NCBI GenBank assembly: GCA_963706755.1
Contig: CAVPNH010000008.1
Coordinates: forward strand, 248,001 to 312,000
Source: RPQJ01 sp963706755
GTDB lineage: Bacteria; Pseudomonadota; Gammaproteobacteria; Steroidobacterales; Steroidobacteraceae
Length of the DNA stretch: 64,000 bases
Direction of reading: 5' to 3'
Under the pieces are notes generated by a model. The model was not told the DNA's origin. It did no database searches and saw only the letters and a program-made list of their open reading frames with translations. Positions within the stretch are counted from its first letter, which is position 1. The number at the start of each line of letters is the position of its first letter. Position numbers and translations under genes: made by a program. This document shows, piece by piece, positions 1 to 10,321 of the stretch.

Positions 1-2
1 AC

Positions 3-815
3 CTTCACGAGCGACACGTCGAGACGCCCTGGGGCGAGCCCTCGGATGCGCTGCTCTTCGGCCGCGTAGGCACGACCGAGGTGGTGTTCCTGCCGCGCCA
101 TGGACGGGGCCACCGTCATTCGCCATCCGACATCAACTACCGCGCGAACGTGGACGCCATGAAGCGCGCCGGGGTCACGGACCTCGTCTCGTTCTCGGCC
201 TGCGGTTCCTTCCGCGAAGAACTGAGCCCGGGCACGTTCGTGCTGGTGGACAACTTCGTGGATCGCACGGTGCGCCGCGAGAGCAGCTTCTTCGGCGCCG
301 GCTGCGTGGCGCACGTGCCGTTTTCGCACCCGGTCGGGCCTGCGCTGCAGGATCTCGTGGCGCGCGCAGCGGAGTCGGAAGGAATTCCGTACCGGCGCGG
401 CGGCACGGCCGTGTGCATGGAAGGCCCGCAGTTCTCGACGCTCGCCGAGTCACTCGCCTACCGCGGTGCCGGCTTTGACGTGATCCACATGACCTCCATG
501 CCCGAGGCCAAGCTCGCGCGCGAGGCCGAGATCACCTACGCGGTCGTCTGCATGGTGACCGACTACGACTGCTGGCACCCGACGCACGACTCCGTCGAGG
601 TCGCTACGCTGCTCAAGGTGATGGATGAGAATCGCGAGAAGGCGCAGCGCCTCTTCGCGCGGCTCGCGCGGGACTTCCCGGCGCAGCACGTTCCCTGTCC
701 CGTGCGATCGGACCGCGCGCTCGAAGGCGCGATCCTCACACGGCCCGAGGTCCGCGACCCCGCGCTGCTCGCGAAGCTCGACGCCGTGGCCGGCCGCGTG
801 CTCGGAGGCGCGTGA
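3..815 (+). CDS. mtnP: S-methyl-5'-thioadenosine phosphorylase, 5'-truncated by window edge
   Basis: Cleaves methylthioadenosine with phosphate to adenine and 5-methylthioribose-1-phosphate in the cytosol. The frame is open from base 3, so the N-terminus lies outside the window. Visible family motifs are RHGRGHRHSPSDINYRAN, CMEGPQFST, HMTSMPEA and TDYDCWHP. The Asp in TDYDCW favours an adenine-type (MTA) substrate over methylthioinosine, by comparison with the human enzyme. mtnA and a class II aldolase follow, which places it in MTA salvage. Identification is firm; the exact purine preference is inferred. Confidence 0.92.
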   Translation, partial: LHERHVETPWGEPSDALLFGRVGTTEVVFLPRHGRGHRHSPSDINYRANVDAMKRAGVTDLVSFSACGSFREELSPGTFVLVDNFVDRTVRRESSFFGAGCVAHVPFSHPVGPALQDLVARAAESEGIPYRRGGTAVCMEGPQFSTLAESLAYRGAGFDVIHMTSMPEAKLAREAEITYAVVCMVTDYDCWHPTHDSVEVATLLKVMDENREKAQRLFARLARDFPAQHVPCPVRSDRALEGAILTRPEVRDPALLAKLDAVAGRVLGGA

Positions 816-854
816 CATGCCCGCTCGTCGCAGATTCGTGCAAGGAAGCGCCTG

Positions 855-1955
<1,101 letters not shown>

Positions 1956-1959
<4 letters not shown>

Positions 1960-2606
1960 AAAAGAAGCAGGCAGGATTGCGCTCGGAAATCATCGCCATA
2001 TCGCGGGCCCTGGACGCGGCCGGACTCGTGCCGAACAAGTCGGGCAACGTCTCCTGCCGCTCGCCCGGTGGATTCCTGGTCACGCCCTCGGGCGTCCCCT
2101 ATCGCGGACTCGCGCCGGGGCAGCTCGTGGAGTTCGACGAGCACGGCACGCCCGCGGCCGGCGGGCTCAGGCCGTCCTCGGAGTGGCGCATGCATGCGGC
2201 GATCTATGCCTGCCGTCCGGACGTCTCGGCGATCGTGCACACCCACAGCCCGCACGCGACGGCCCTTTCCTGCGCGGGCCTGGGCATTCCTGCATTTCAC
2301 TACATGATCGCGCTCGCGGGTGGCGCGATCCGCTGCGCGCCCTATGCGACGTTCGGCACCGCGGAGCTTGCGGCGAGCGCGATCGCGGGGCTCGAGGGCA
2401 GGCGTGCCGTGCTGCTCGCCAATCACGGCGTGGTGGCGGTGGGACCGTCGCTCGCAGCGGCGCAGGCGGTCGCGGTCGAGGTCGAGAATCTCGCCACGCA
2501 GTATCTCGCGCTGCGCGCTGCAGGGGTCGAGCCCGTCCTGCTGGACGACGCGGAACTGGAAAAGGTGATCGAGAAATTCACCGACTACGGGCGGATCGAG
2601 CAGTGA
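1956..2606 (+). CDS. class II aldolase/adducin-family protein, probable methylthioribulose-phosphate aldolase
   Basis: A 216-residue L-fuculose-phosphate-aldolase-type enzyme. The zinc ligands appear as HTHSPHAT near residue 91 and ANHGV near residue 152. SSEWRMH near residue 73 carries the conserved Glu. NKSGNVSCR near residue 28 matches the phosphate-binding Gly-Asn segment. Family members cleave sugar phosphates to DHAP and an aldehyde. Its start overlaps the mtnA stop, which suggests the substrate is 5-methylthioribulose-1-phosphate, giving DHAP and methylthioacetaldehyde as in the known MTA-isoprenoid/DHAP shunt. A generic fuculose- or ribulose-phosphate aldolase role cannot be excluded. 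Confidence 0.8.
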
Positions 2607-3561
2607 GCGGGACGATGCCAGGGCTCGCCGACGTGCGAGCGGCCGCGGAGCGCATCTGCTGCCTGGGTTGCGCGGACGCCCGTGCTCACGAGCCGAACGC
2701 TGGACGGGCGCGCAGGCGCGACGCTCTATTTCAAGTGCGAGAACTTCCAGCGCATCGGGGCCTTCAAGGCGCGCGGCGCGCACAACGCCGTGCTGTCGCT
2801 GCCTGCGGAGTCGCTCGCGCGCGGCGTCGTGACGCATTCCTCGGGCAATCATGCAGCTGCACTCGCGCTCGCGGCGTACAACACCGGGACACGCGCGTGG
2901 ATCGCCATGCCCGGCAATGCGCCGAAGGCCAAGGTGGCCTCCGTGGAGCGATTAGGCGGGGAGATCGTGTTCTGCGAGCCGACGCTGGCTGCGCGCGAGG
3001 CCTGCTGCGCCGAGATCCAGGCGCGGACCGGAGCCACGCTGGTGCACCCTTATGACGACTGGCGCGTGATTGTCGGGCAGGGCACGGCTGCGCTGGAACT
3101 GATCGACGAGGTACCGCGGCTCGACGCGATCGTGACGCCGGTCGGCGGCGGAGGGCTGCTCGCCGGCACTGCGATCGTGGGCGCGGCAATCGGGCGTCGA
3201 GGTTCACGGCGCCGAGCCCGCCGCGGTCGACGACGCGTATCGCTCGTTCATCAGCGGCACGCGCCAGCCGCCGACCGGTGCTCACACGATCGCCGACGGG
3301 CTGCGCACGGCACTCGGCGAGCGGCCCTTCGCCGTCATCCGCCAGCACGTGACGGGCATCACGACCGTGTCCGAGGAGGAAATCGTCGCGGCCATGCGCC
3401 TCGTGTGGGAGGTGATGAAGATCATCATCGAGCCCTCGAGCGCGGTGCCGGTGGCGGCGATGCTGAGCGGGCGCATGCCGCTCGCGGGAAAACGCGTCGG
3501 CGTGATCCTGACGGGCGGCAACGTGGACCTCGACGCGCTGCCCTGGGCGCGGCAGCCGTAG
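2603..3561 (+). pseudogene. threonine/serine dehydratase-like PLP enzyme, two frameshifts
   Basis: A fold-type II PLP enzyme resembling threonine dehydratase. The PLP lysine lies in GAFKARGAHNA, SSGNHAAALA is the Asn-containing loop, and VGGGGLLAG is the phosphate-binding Gly loop. The C-terminal part (EEIVAAMRLVWEVMK, LTGGNVD) is in another frame. An extra T near 2655 separates GTG 2603 from the body, and an extra G near 3195 separates the body from the C-terminus. Both shifts are in the insertion direction and the code is intact on each side. The gene follows the aldolase with start and stop overlapped. About 320 aa if repaired. Confidence 0.78.
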
Positions 3562-3564
3562 GAA

Positions 3565-3590
3565 GCGGCGGGTGCCAGGGCGCCCGCCGC
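3565..3590. terminator. GC-rich hairpin between convergent genes
   Basis: Arms GCGGCGGG and CCCGCCGC pair perfectly across a 10-nt loop in the 41-bp gap between the convergent dehydratase and beta-propeller genes. There is no T run on either side. It could act as a bidirectional stop or be a chance GC palindrome. Confidence 0.35.
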
Positions 3591-3602
3591 AGACAGCGTC
3601 CG

Positions 3603-6600
3603 TCAGGGCATCTCGCGCGACGCGCTCGGGCCGCTGAGCTTGATCGTCTCCACGGCTGGTATCTCGATCGGCGGGACCCCGGCAGTGGCGAGCGCCGCGT
3701 TCAGGCGCGGCAATTCGCTGTCCCGTAGCCGTTTCCAGGAGGCGAGGGCGCGGTCCAGGCGACCGGCACTTTCCGCGACGGCGCGCCGCTGCGGCTCGGT
3801 GGGCGCGCGGTCCGTGGATTCCACGTCCGTGGCGATGGAACGCAGCACGCCGCCGATGTCCAGGAGATTCAGGTCGTCGGCACGGTCGCCCGCGCCGGAG
3901 TTGAGCGGTGCAAGGCGCTTGTCGAACTCGTCCAGCGCCCTGACCGCCCTGGCGTTCTTCGCATGTTCCTTCCGCAACTCGCCCGTCCGTTCGCCCAGGT
4001 ATTCGACCTCGGCCGCGCCCGCGTAATGCTTCTCGAGCAGCGCCTGAAGTTCGCGCGAAAGCGCCAAGGCCTCCGCCAGTGCGGCCGCATCCACGGGTAC
4101 GCGCGGATCCATCGCGACGGTGAGCGGGGCCGACTGCTCGCGGCCGTCCACGCGCAGCACCACGTGATACTCGCCCGGTGCGACTACCGGCCCCTCGGGA
4201 ACGACCGGTACGCCCGTGCCGTAAGCAGTCGAGATGGAGTACTCGTACTCGGTCGTCCGCGGGCGCGGGTAGCGCAGGTCCCAGACGAAGCGGTGCATGC
4301 CGGCGGTCGCGGCGGGTGAGCGGTCCGACAGGATCCAGTCGGCGCTGAAGTAGCGCTCGGCCTGGGCCGCCGGCGGCAGGGCGGCGCTCGAGTAGCTGCG
4401 CACGATCGCGCCCCCGGCGTCGCGGATCTCGATGTCTACGCGAGCCGCGGCGGCGGGCAGCCAGTAGTCGATGACGGCGCCTGTCGGCGGGTTACGCCCG
4501 GCGGGCGTCTCCTTCGGCAACGGCGTGTCGCGGTTCTGGTTCCTGCGCAGGCGGATCGCCGTCGCCGGCGTGTAGAGGTGCGCCGTCGAGCCCGTGGCTC
4601 CGTGCTGGCGCAAGGGAGAAACGTCGTCCAGCACCCAGATCGCCCGGCCCTGCGTCGCGACGATGAGGTCGTTTCCGTGCACGGCGATGTCGCGCACCCA
4701 CGCGACCGGGAGGTTGCGCTGCAGCGACTGCCAGTGGTCGCCATCGTCGAAGGACACGAACACGCCGGTGTCGGTGCCGGCGTAGATGAGGCCCGCACGG
4801 ACGGTGTCGGCGCGCACGACCCCGGCGAATCGGTCCTGCGGCAGGCCCGCGGTCACGAGCGTCCAGGTTGCGCCGTGGTCGCGCGTGCGGTAGATGCGCG
4901 GCGCGAAGTCGTCCTGGCGGTGATTGTCCACCGCGACGTAGGCCGTGCCCGGCGTCGTGGGCGAGGGCTCGACCGTCGCAATCTTTGCCCAGGCCGGCAC
5001 GCCCTTCGGCGTCACGTCGACCCAGGACTTTCCGCCGTCGCGGCTCACGCGCACCACGCCGTCGTCCGTGCCCACCCAGATCTCGGAGTTGTCACGCGGC
5101 GAGAGCCCGATGCTCCAGACCACGCCGTAGCCGCACTCTCTCGCGCGCGCCGCGTCGAGGTCACCGCTGCAATCGCGCGCCGCAGCCTTGGCGGCGCTCA
5201 GGTCCGCGCCAAGTCGCTCCCAGGTCGCGCCCTGGTCGGTCGAGCGCCACAGGTACTGCGATCCGAAGTAGAGCGGGAAGGGCGCGATCTTCGACATCGC
5301 GATCGGAGTGATCCAGGAATACCGCTGCTGGAAGTCGGTCGGTCGCGCGCCGTAGCTCGAGATGGGCCAGGGCGTCACGTTCTGCACTTCGCCATTCCTC
5401 GCATTCCAGCGCGAGAGGCGCCCGCCGAGCCCGGAGCCATACACGATGTCCGGGTCGCGCGGGTCGGGGATTTGGTAGTCGCGCTCGTCGGCACCCACCG
5501 ATTCCCAGTCGCGGAAGGTGATCGAGCCGTAGTCGCTGCGGCTCGCGATGCGCACCGTACCGTTGTCCTGCTGCCCGCCGTAGATGCGGTACGGGAAGAC
5601 GTCGTCCGTGTGGATCTTGTAGAACTGTCCGGTCGGCTGGTTGTACCAGTCGGTCCAGGTGCGGCCGCCGTTCACCGTGATCACGGCGCCCTGGTCGGCG
5701 CCCGTGATCATGCGCTCCGGGCGCGCGGGGTCGATCCAGAGGAAGTGGTAGTCGTCGCCGCCCGGCGCACCCTTGACGATTTCGCACTTCGTGCCTGCCG
5801 CCGCGCAGCGGTGCATCCCGCGGCCCATGACGTACACAGTGTCAGGGTCCCCCGGGACGGGCGTCAGGTGGCCGAAATAGCTGTTGATGAACTCGGGGTT
5901 CGAACTCAGGTGTTGCCACGTCGAGCCCGAGTCGTCGGAGCGATACAGGCCTCCGCCGGATTCGCCGTCGACCAGGGCCCATACGCGCGTGCCCTTCGCG
6001 AGCGGGCTCGTCGCGAGGCCGATGCGGCCGAGCACGCCCGCGGGCCAGCCGCTGCCCTCGACGCGCGTCCACGTGACGCCGCCATCGGTGGACCGGTAGA
6101 CGCGGCTGCCTGGGCCCACGTCCGCCGAAAAATACGCGAGCCACGGCCGGTAGCGCACCTGCCAGGTCGAAGCGAATACGACATCCGGATTCGCAGGGTC
6201 CACCGCGAGGTCCACGGCGCCGGCGTCTTCGCTTACGAAGAGCGTGCGCTGCCAGCTGCGGCCTCCGTCCGTCGTCCGGTACACGCCGCGTTCGCCGTTG
6301 GGGCCAAAGGTCGAGCCCAGCGCGGCGACCCAGGCCACGTCGGGATTGGCCGGGTGCACGCGGATGGCACCGACGTGCCGGCTTGCCGCGAGCCCGAGGT
6401 GCCGCCAGGTCCTGCCCGCGTCGTCAGAGCGATAGACGCCGTCGCCCACGGTGATGTCGTACCGGCTCGTGACCTGCCCCATGCCCGCGTAGATGACGTT
6501 CGGGTTCGAGGGCGCGACCGTGAGCGCGCCGACCGAGGCGGAACCCACGCCGTCGAATGCGGCCGTCCAGGTCTTGCCCGCATCGTCCGTCTTCCAGACG

Positions 6601-6800
6601 CCGCCGCCGGCCGCGCCGAGGTAGAAGGTGTCGGAGCCGTTGCCCGCCCCTGCGGCCGCCGTGGCCCAGCCGGCGCGGAAGGGTCCGACGAGTCGCCACT
6701 CGAGCGAGCCGGTGACGTCCACCGGTGGTGCCGCGGCACTCGCCTGGAGGGTCACGAGGAGGGCGGCCAGGGACATGCCCCGGCGAATCAGGTTCTGCAT
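3603..6800 (-). CDS. secreted sortilin/BNR-repeat beta-propeller protein
   Basis: About 1065 residues from ATG 6800, chosen because MQNLIRRGMSLAALLVTLQA then forms a clear Sec signal peptide ending at ASAAA. The body is a string of Asp-box/BNR repeats (GVWKTDDAGKTWTAAF, GVYRSDDAGRTWRH, GVYRTTDGGRSWQ, VYRSTDGGVTWTR, LYRSDDSGSTWQH and more). These indicate two seven-bladed propellers of the VPS10/xyloglucanase type. The C-terminal 250 residues include a beta-sandwich (FVWDLRYPRPRTTEYEY) and a helical stretch. Family members are annotated as glycosyl hydrolases, often with no proven substrate, and no catalytic residue can be assigned here. Confidence 0.85.
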   Translation of the reverse strand: MQNLIRRGMSLAALLVTLQASAAAPPVDVTGSLEWRLVGPFRAGWATAAAGAGNGSDTFYLGAAGGGVWKTDDAGKTWTAAFDGVGSASVGALTVAPSNPNVIYAGMGQVTSRYDITVGDGVYRSDDAGRTWRHLGLAASRHVGAIRVHPANPDVAWVAALGSTFGPNGERGVYRTTDGGRSWQRTLFVSEDAGAVDLAVDPANPDVVFASTWQVRYRPWLAYFSADVGPGSRVYRSTDGGVTWTRVEGSGWPAGVLGRIGLATSPLAKGTRVWALVDGESGGGLYRSDDSGSTWQHLSSNPEFINSYFGHLTPVPGDPDTVYVMGRGMHRCAAAGTKCEIVKGAPGGDDYHFLWIDPARPERMITGADQGAVITVNGGRTWTDWYNQPTGQFYKIHTDDVFPYRIYGGQQDNGTVRIASRSDYGSITFRDWESVGADERDYQIPDPRDPDIVYGSGLGGRLSRWNARNGEVQNVTPWPISSYGARPTDFQQRYSWITPIAMSKIAPFPLYFGSQYLWRSTDQGATWERLGADLSAAKAAARDCSGDLDAARARECGYGVVWSIGLSPRDNSEIWVGTDDGVVRVSRDGGKSWVDVTPKGVPAWAKIATVEPSPTTPGTAYVAVDNHRQDDFAPRIYRTRDHGATWTLVTAGLPQDRFAGVVRADTVRAGLIYAGTDTGVFVSFDDGDHWQSLQRNLPVAWVRDIAVHGNDLIVATQGRAIWVLDDVSPLRQHGATGSTAHLYTPATAIRLRRNQNRDTPLPKETPAGRNPPTGAVIDYWLPAAAARVDIEIRDAGGAIVRSYSSAALPPAAQAERYFSADWILSDRSPAATAGMHRFVWDLRYPRPRTTEYEYSISTAYGTGVPVVPEGPVVAPGEYHVVLRVDGREQSAPLTVAMDPRVPVDAAALAEALALSRELQALLEKHYAGAAEVEYLGERTGELRKEHAKNARAVRALDEFDKRLAPLNSGAGDRADDLNLLDIGGVLRSIATDVESTDRAPTEPQRRAVAESAGRLDRALASWKRLRDSELPRLNAALATAGVPPIEIPAVETIKLSGPSASREMP

Positions 6801-6859
6801 GAATCGATCCCCTGGATCAAGGCGCGAATGGACAAGTGTACGACGCCGGGCCGGCGGTC

Positions 6860-8557
6860 TCACGGGTGACGTGCTGCGAGCGCGCCCGTAATGCCGACCG
6901 GCCGCTCCAGCGGATCGATGAGGACCCCGGGATTCAGGATGCCGCGCGGGTCGAGCCGGGCCTTGGCCGCGGCCAGCGCCTCGCGGTAAAGCCGCGGCGA
7001 CTCGCGTTCGTAGCCGCTGCGGTGATCGCGGCCCACGGAGTGGTGATGCGTGACCGTGCCGCCGCGACTCGTGACGGACTCGTTCGCTGCCAACTTGATC
7101 TCGCGCCAGGCGGCAAGCGAGGAGGCGAGATCGCCCCGCGCACTGCCGAGAGCCGCATAGGTGAAGTAGGGCGCCGGCCCGTCGGGGTAGACGTGCGTGA
7201 AGCGGCAGGAAACGCTGCCTGGCCTGCCGGTGGCGCGCAGGATCGCGGATTCCACGTCCTCGCGCACGCCGCGGTAGAAGTCGTCGAATCGGTCCCAGGT
7301 GATGGCCGTCTCGAAAGTGTCGAGGATCGCGCCCGCGCCGACCATCGGGTCGCGCCAGTACGGCATGCGGATGAATGCGTCACGCCAGGCGCCCGCCGCG
7401 CCTTTGCGGTGCTCGCCTTCCGCGTCCGAGGCCGTGGCCTGCATCGAGCGCTCGACCGCGGCCGCATCGTATTTTCCGCCGAACTCGTGCACGAGTTCGA
7501 GCGAGCGATTCATCCATGCACGCAGTTCGTGGTCGGCCGACTCGAAGCCCAGCACCAGCATCGGGCTCCGGCCGTCGCCGACGTGAGTCCAGGCCACTTC
7601 GGCGGGATCGAGCAGCCGGCAGTTGGTCGGGTTCAACCCCGACTGCGACAGCGCCCGCACACAATTGACCGCGGCCTCGAAGCTGTCGAACAGCACCGAG
7701 GCCGATGCGCGGAATCGCGGGCGGTCCTGAAGCCGCATCCACGCCTCGGTCACGACGCCGAGCACGCCCTCGGAGCCCGTGACCAGCCGGTTGGGGTCAG
7801 GGCCCGCACCGCTGCCCGGCAGCCGCCGCGTCTCGATCACCCCGGCGGGCGCGACCATGCGCACCGCCTGCACGAACTCGTCGATGTGCGTGTAGAGCGT
7901 GGCGTAGTGGCCACCCGAACGCGTCACGATCCATCCGCCCAGCGTCGAGAACTGGAAGCTCTGCGGGTAGTGCCGCAGCGTGAGCCCGTGGGGGCGCAGC
8001 CCGCGCTCGAGGTCCGGGCCGAGGATCCCTGCCTGGATGCGGGCGGAGCGGCTCGCGCGATCCACCTCGAGCACGCGGTTGAGGCGCTCGAGGTCGAGCG
8101 AGACGGTCGCGCGATAGCTCGGCCCGACGGCGGGCTCGACGCCGCCGCAGACGCTCGAACCGCCGCCGTAGGGAACGACGGCGACGTTCTCGCGTCCCGC
8201 CCAGTCGAGGATGTCGGCGACGGCCTGCTCGTCGCGCGGAAACGCGACCCAGTCGGGCGGACTTGGCACGTCGCGGTTCCACATGCGGACGGAGTCCGCG
8301 AACGACTTGCCGTAGGCGTGGGACAGGCGATCGTGCGGCGTGTCGGCGAACGAATCCGCGAGGCTGGCCGGCGGCGTGATCCGCGGCGCAGGCAGCGAGA
8401 AGTCCGTCGTGACGGGCGGCACGGGCAGCGCGCTCGCCGTGAGCCCCAGGCGTGCCATCGTTCCCCGGACGATCGCGACCTCGGCCGGGAGCAGTTCGTC
8501 GGACTCGAGGCCCCAGCCCCAGAAGCGGCGCGGCGGGTGAGCGGATTTCGTTTCCAT
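6860..8557 (-). CDS. FAD-binding oxidase, alkylglycerone-phosphate-synthase-like
   Basis: A 565-residue flavoprotein of the VAO/PCMH superfamily, starting at ATG 8557 (METKSAHPPRRFWGWG). The FAD-binding loop VVPYGGGSSVCGG lies near residue 142. LVTGSEGVLGVVTEAWMRLQ and a C-terminal RGILNPGVL are typical. THHHSVGRDH near residue 520 matches the His-rich active-site segment of alkyl-DHAP synthase, which exchanges an acyl group for an alkyl ether in plasmalogen synthesis. Bacterial homologues are common and mostly uncharacterised. Ether-lipid synthesis is therefore a family-based guess, and a D-lactate-dehydrogenase-like role is possible. Confidence 0.8.
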   Translation of the reverse strand: METKSAHPPRRFWGWGLESDELLPAEVAIVRGTMARLGLTASALPVPPVTTDFSLPAPRITPPASLADSFADTPHDRLSHAYGKSFADSVRMWNRDVPSPPDWVAFPRDEQAVADILDWAGRENVAVVPYGGGSSVCGGVEPAVGPSYRATVSLDLERLNRVLEVDRASRSARIQAGILGPDLERGLRPHGLTLRHYPQSFQFSTLGGWIVTRSGGHYATLYTHIDEFVQAVRMVAPAGVIETRRLPGSGAGPDPNRLVTGSEGVLGVVTEAWMRLQDRPRFRASASVLFDSFEAAVNCVRALSQSGLNPTNCRLLDPAEVAWTHVGDGRSPMLVLGFESADHELRAWMNRSLELVHEFGGKYDAAAVERSMQATASDAEGEHRKGAAGAWRDAFIRMPYWRDPMVGAGAILDTFETAITWDRFDDFYRGVREDVESAILRATGRPGSVSCRFTHVYPDGPAPYFTYAALGSARGDLASSLAAWREIKLAANESVTSRGGTVTHHHSVGRDHRSGYERESPRLYREALAAAKARLDPRGILNPGVLIDPLERPVGITGALAARHP

Positions 8558-8641
8558 CGTGGCGTCTTCGCTCGTCCTCGCTGGTGCGACGCGGGGCGAG
8601 CGCCTCGGTGCGCGCGGACCCCGCCTCCCGCGCAACGTCCC

Positions 8642-10188
8642 TCAGAGCCTGTCGGTCTCGCGCACGAAGCCTGCGACGTCCTGCGCGGAACTTCCTCATC
8701 GAAGGCTCGTGCAGGTACATCATGTGCCCGGCGTCGAATGAGTCCATCGTGATGCGCTTGCGCGCCTCGGGCGTGATGTCCAGGTGCGCAATGTCGTTCT
8801 TGGTGGCGAGCCAGGGCGTGGCGAGATCGTAGTAGCCCTGCAGTACCAGCACGTGCAGGCCCGGGTTGTAGGTCATCGCGAGCGCGAGGTCCGGTACCGT
8901 GTTCGGGACCGGCGACATCCAGCCGTTCTCGCCCGGACGCTTGTGCGCCCAATCCCACTTGACGTCGAAGGCGGTGACCACGTAGTTCTCGTCCTTGCCG
9001 AACTTGAGTTCGGAATGCAGGTAGTCGAGGAACGCGGCCGTGTAGGCGGGCCCGACCGCAGGGAAGAACGGGTCGTAGTCCATCGTCTCGCTGAGCGGGT
9101 TCGATCGCCGGGCCCATGAAACGCGAGTCGATGCGGCCCGCGACGAGTCGCTGGTTGCGCATGAGTTCCTGCAGGAACTGCGGGTGGCTCACCCGCAGGT
9201 CGGCCTTTTCCCAGTAGTCGGCGGTCGTGCCGGTGTAGGCGGCGAGCTTCGCGGCTACCGCCTTCTTGTCGGCCTCGGAAATCAGGTAGCCGCGCGTGAG
9301 TGCCGGCGCGTAGACGTCGTAGGCGAAGCGCTCGACCTCCTCGAGGTAGGCCGGCAGCGATGCGGGCTTGTTCGGGATAGCGTCGTGGTACCAGGCCGTG
9401 GCTGCGAAGGTCGGCAGGTAGAGCACGTGGGGGAGGTCGATTTCCTCGCCGTCGATCCCCGAGCCCGCGTTCAGGAACGGTGAGACCAGCACGACGCCGT
9501 TCAGGTCCATGCCCATCGTCGACTGCAGGTGGTAGACGAGCGCCGCGCTGCGCATGCCGCCGTAGCTTTCGCCGAGCAGGTACTTGGGTGACGCCCAGCG
9601 GCCGTTCTCGGAGACGTAGCGCTTGATGAACTGGCCGACCGACTTGACGTCCTGGTCCACGCCCCAGAAGTCGGCTGGCTTCGCATCGCCCAGCGGCTTC
9701 GAGAATCCCGTGCCGACCGGGTCGATCATCACGATGTCTGTGACGTCGAGTACGGTGTAGGCGTTGTCCACGCTCACCGCGGGCGGAGGCGGCGCGTAGC
9801 CCTGGTCGTTCACGACGACGCGACGCGGGCCCAGGATGCCCATGTGGAGCCAGATCGACGACGACCCAGGGCCGCCGTTGTAGGCGAACATGACTGGCCG
9901 CCTCGAGAGGTCCTTGGTCCCGTCACGTGTGTAGGCGGTGTAGCCGAAGCGCGCGATCGGCTTGTCCTTGTCGTCCTTCATGATCAGCCAGCCCGCCGTG
10001 GCCGTGTACTTCACGACCTGGCCGTCGACGGTGATCTGGTGATGCGTGACCGAGGACGCGGGTTCGGGCGTCTTGTCCGCTTCTTCCTTCTTGTCGCCGT
10101 TGCCGGACTTGGGCTCGTCCTTCGCGAGTGCCGGGCTGCCGGCGACGAGTGCCAGTGCGGCGAGCGCCGCGGCAAGATGCCTGACCAT
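8642..10188 (-). pseudogene. serine carboxypeptidase (peptidase S10), two frameshifts
   Basis: Secreted carboxypeptidase of the S10 family. ATG 10188 opens a signal peptide (MVRHLAAALAALALVAG...ALA) followed by a Lys/Asp-rich linker. The oxyanion motif is NGGPGSSS, the nucleophile elbow GESYGG. The catalytic Asp lies in LQGYYDLATPW and the His in DAGHMMYLHEPS. An extra C near 9103 (AIEP|LSETMDYDPFFP) and an extra G near 8670 (EPSMRKF|RQDVAGFV) break the frame, with the stop at 8642. All triad motifs are preserved, so sequencing error is as likely as decay. About 514 aa if repaired. Confidence 0.82.
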
Positions 10189-10321
10189 GGTTCGATCCCC
10201 CAGGATTGCGAGGCCGCAAAGGACACCCGATTCCGCCGCGGATTGCAAATCCACGCGCGGGCGGGGACCGGCCACCGCCATTCGGCGGTCCGAAGGCGGG
10301 CGGGATCGCCGGGAGGCGGGT

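Noticed and set aside
4578..6869. 763-codon open frame on the plus strand
   Set aside because: Exactly antisense to the beta-propeller gene, Arg/Ala/Val-rich without any domain; a GC-bias shadow.
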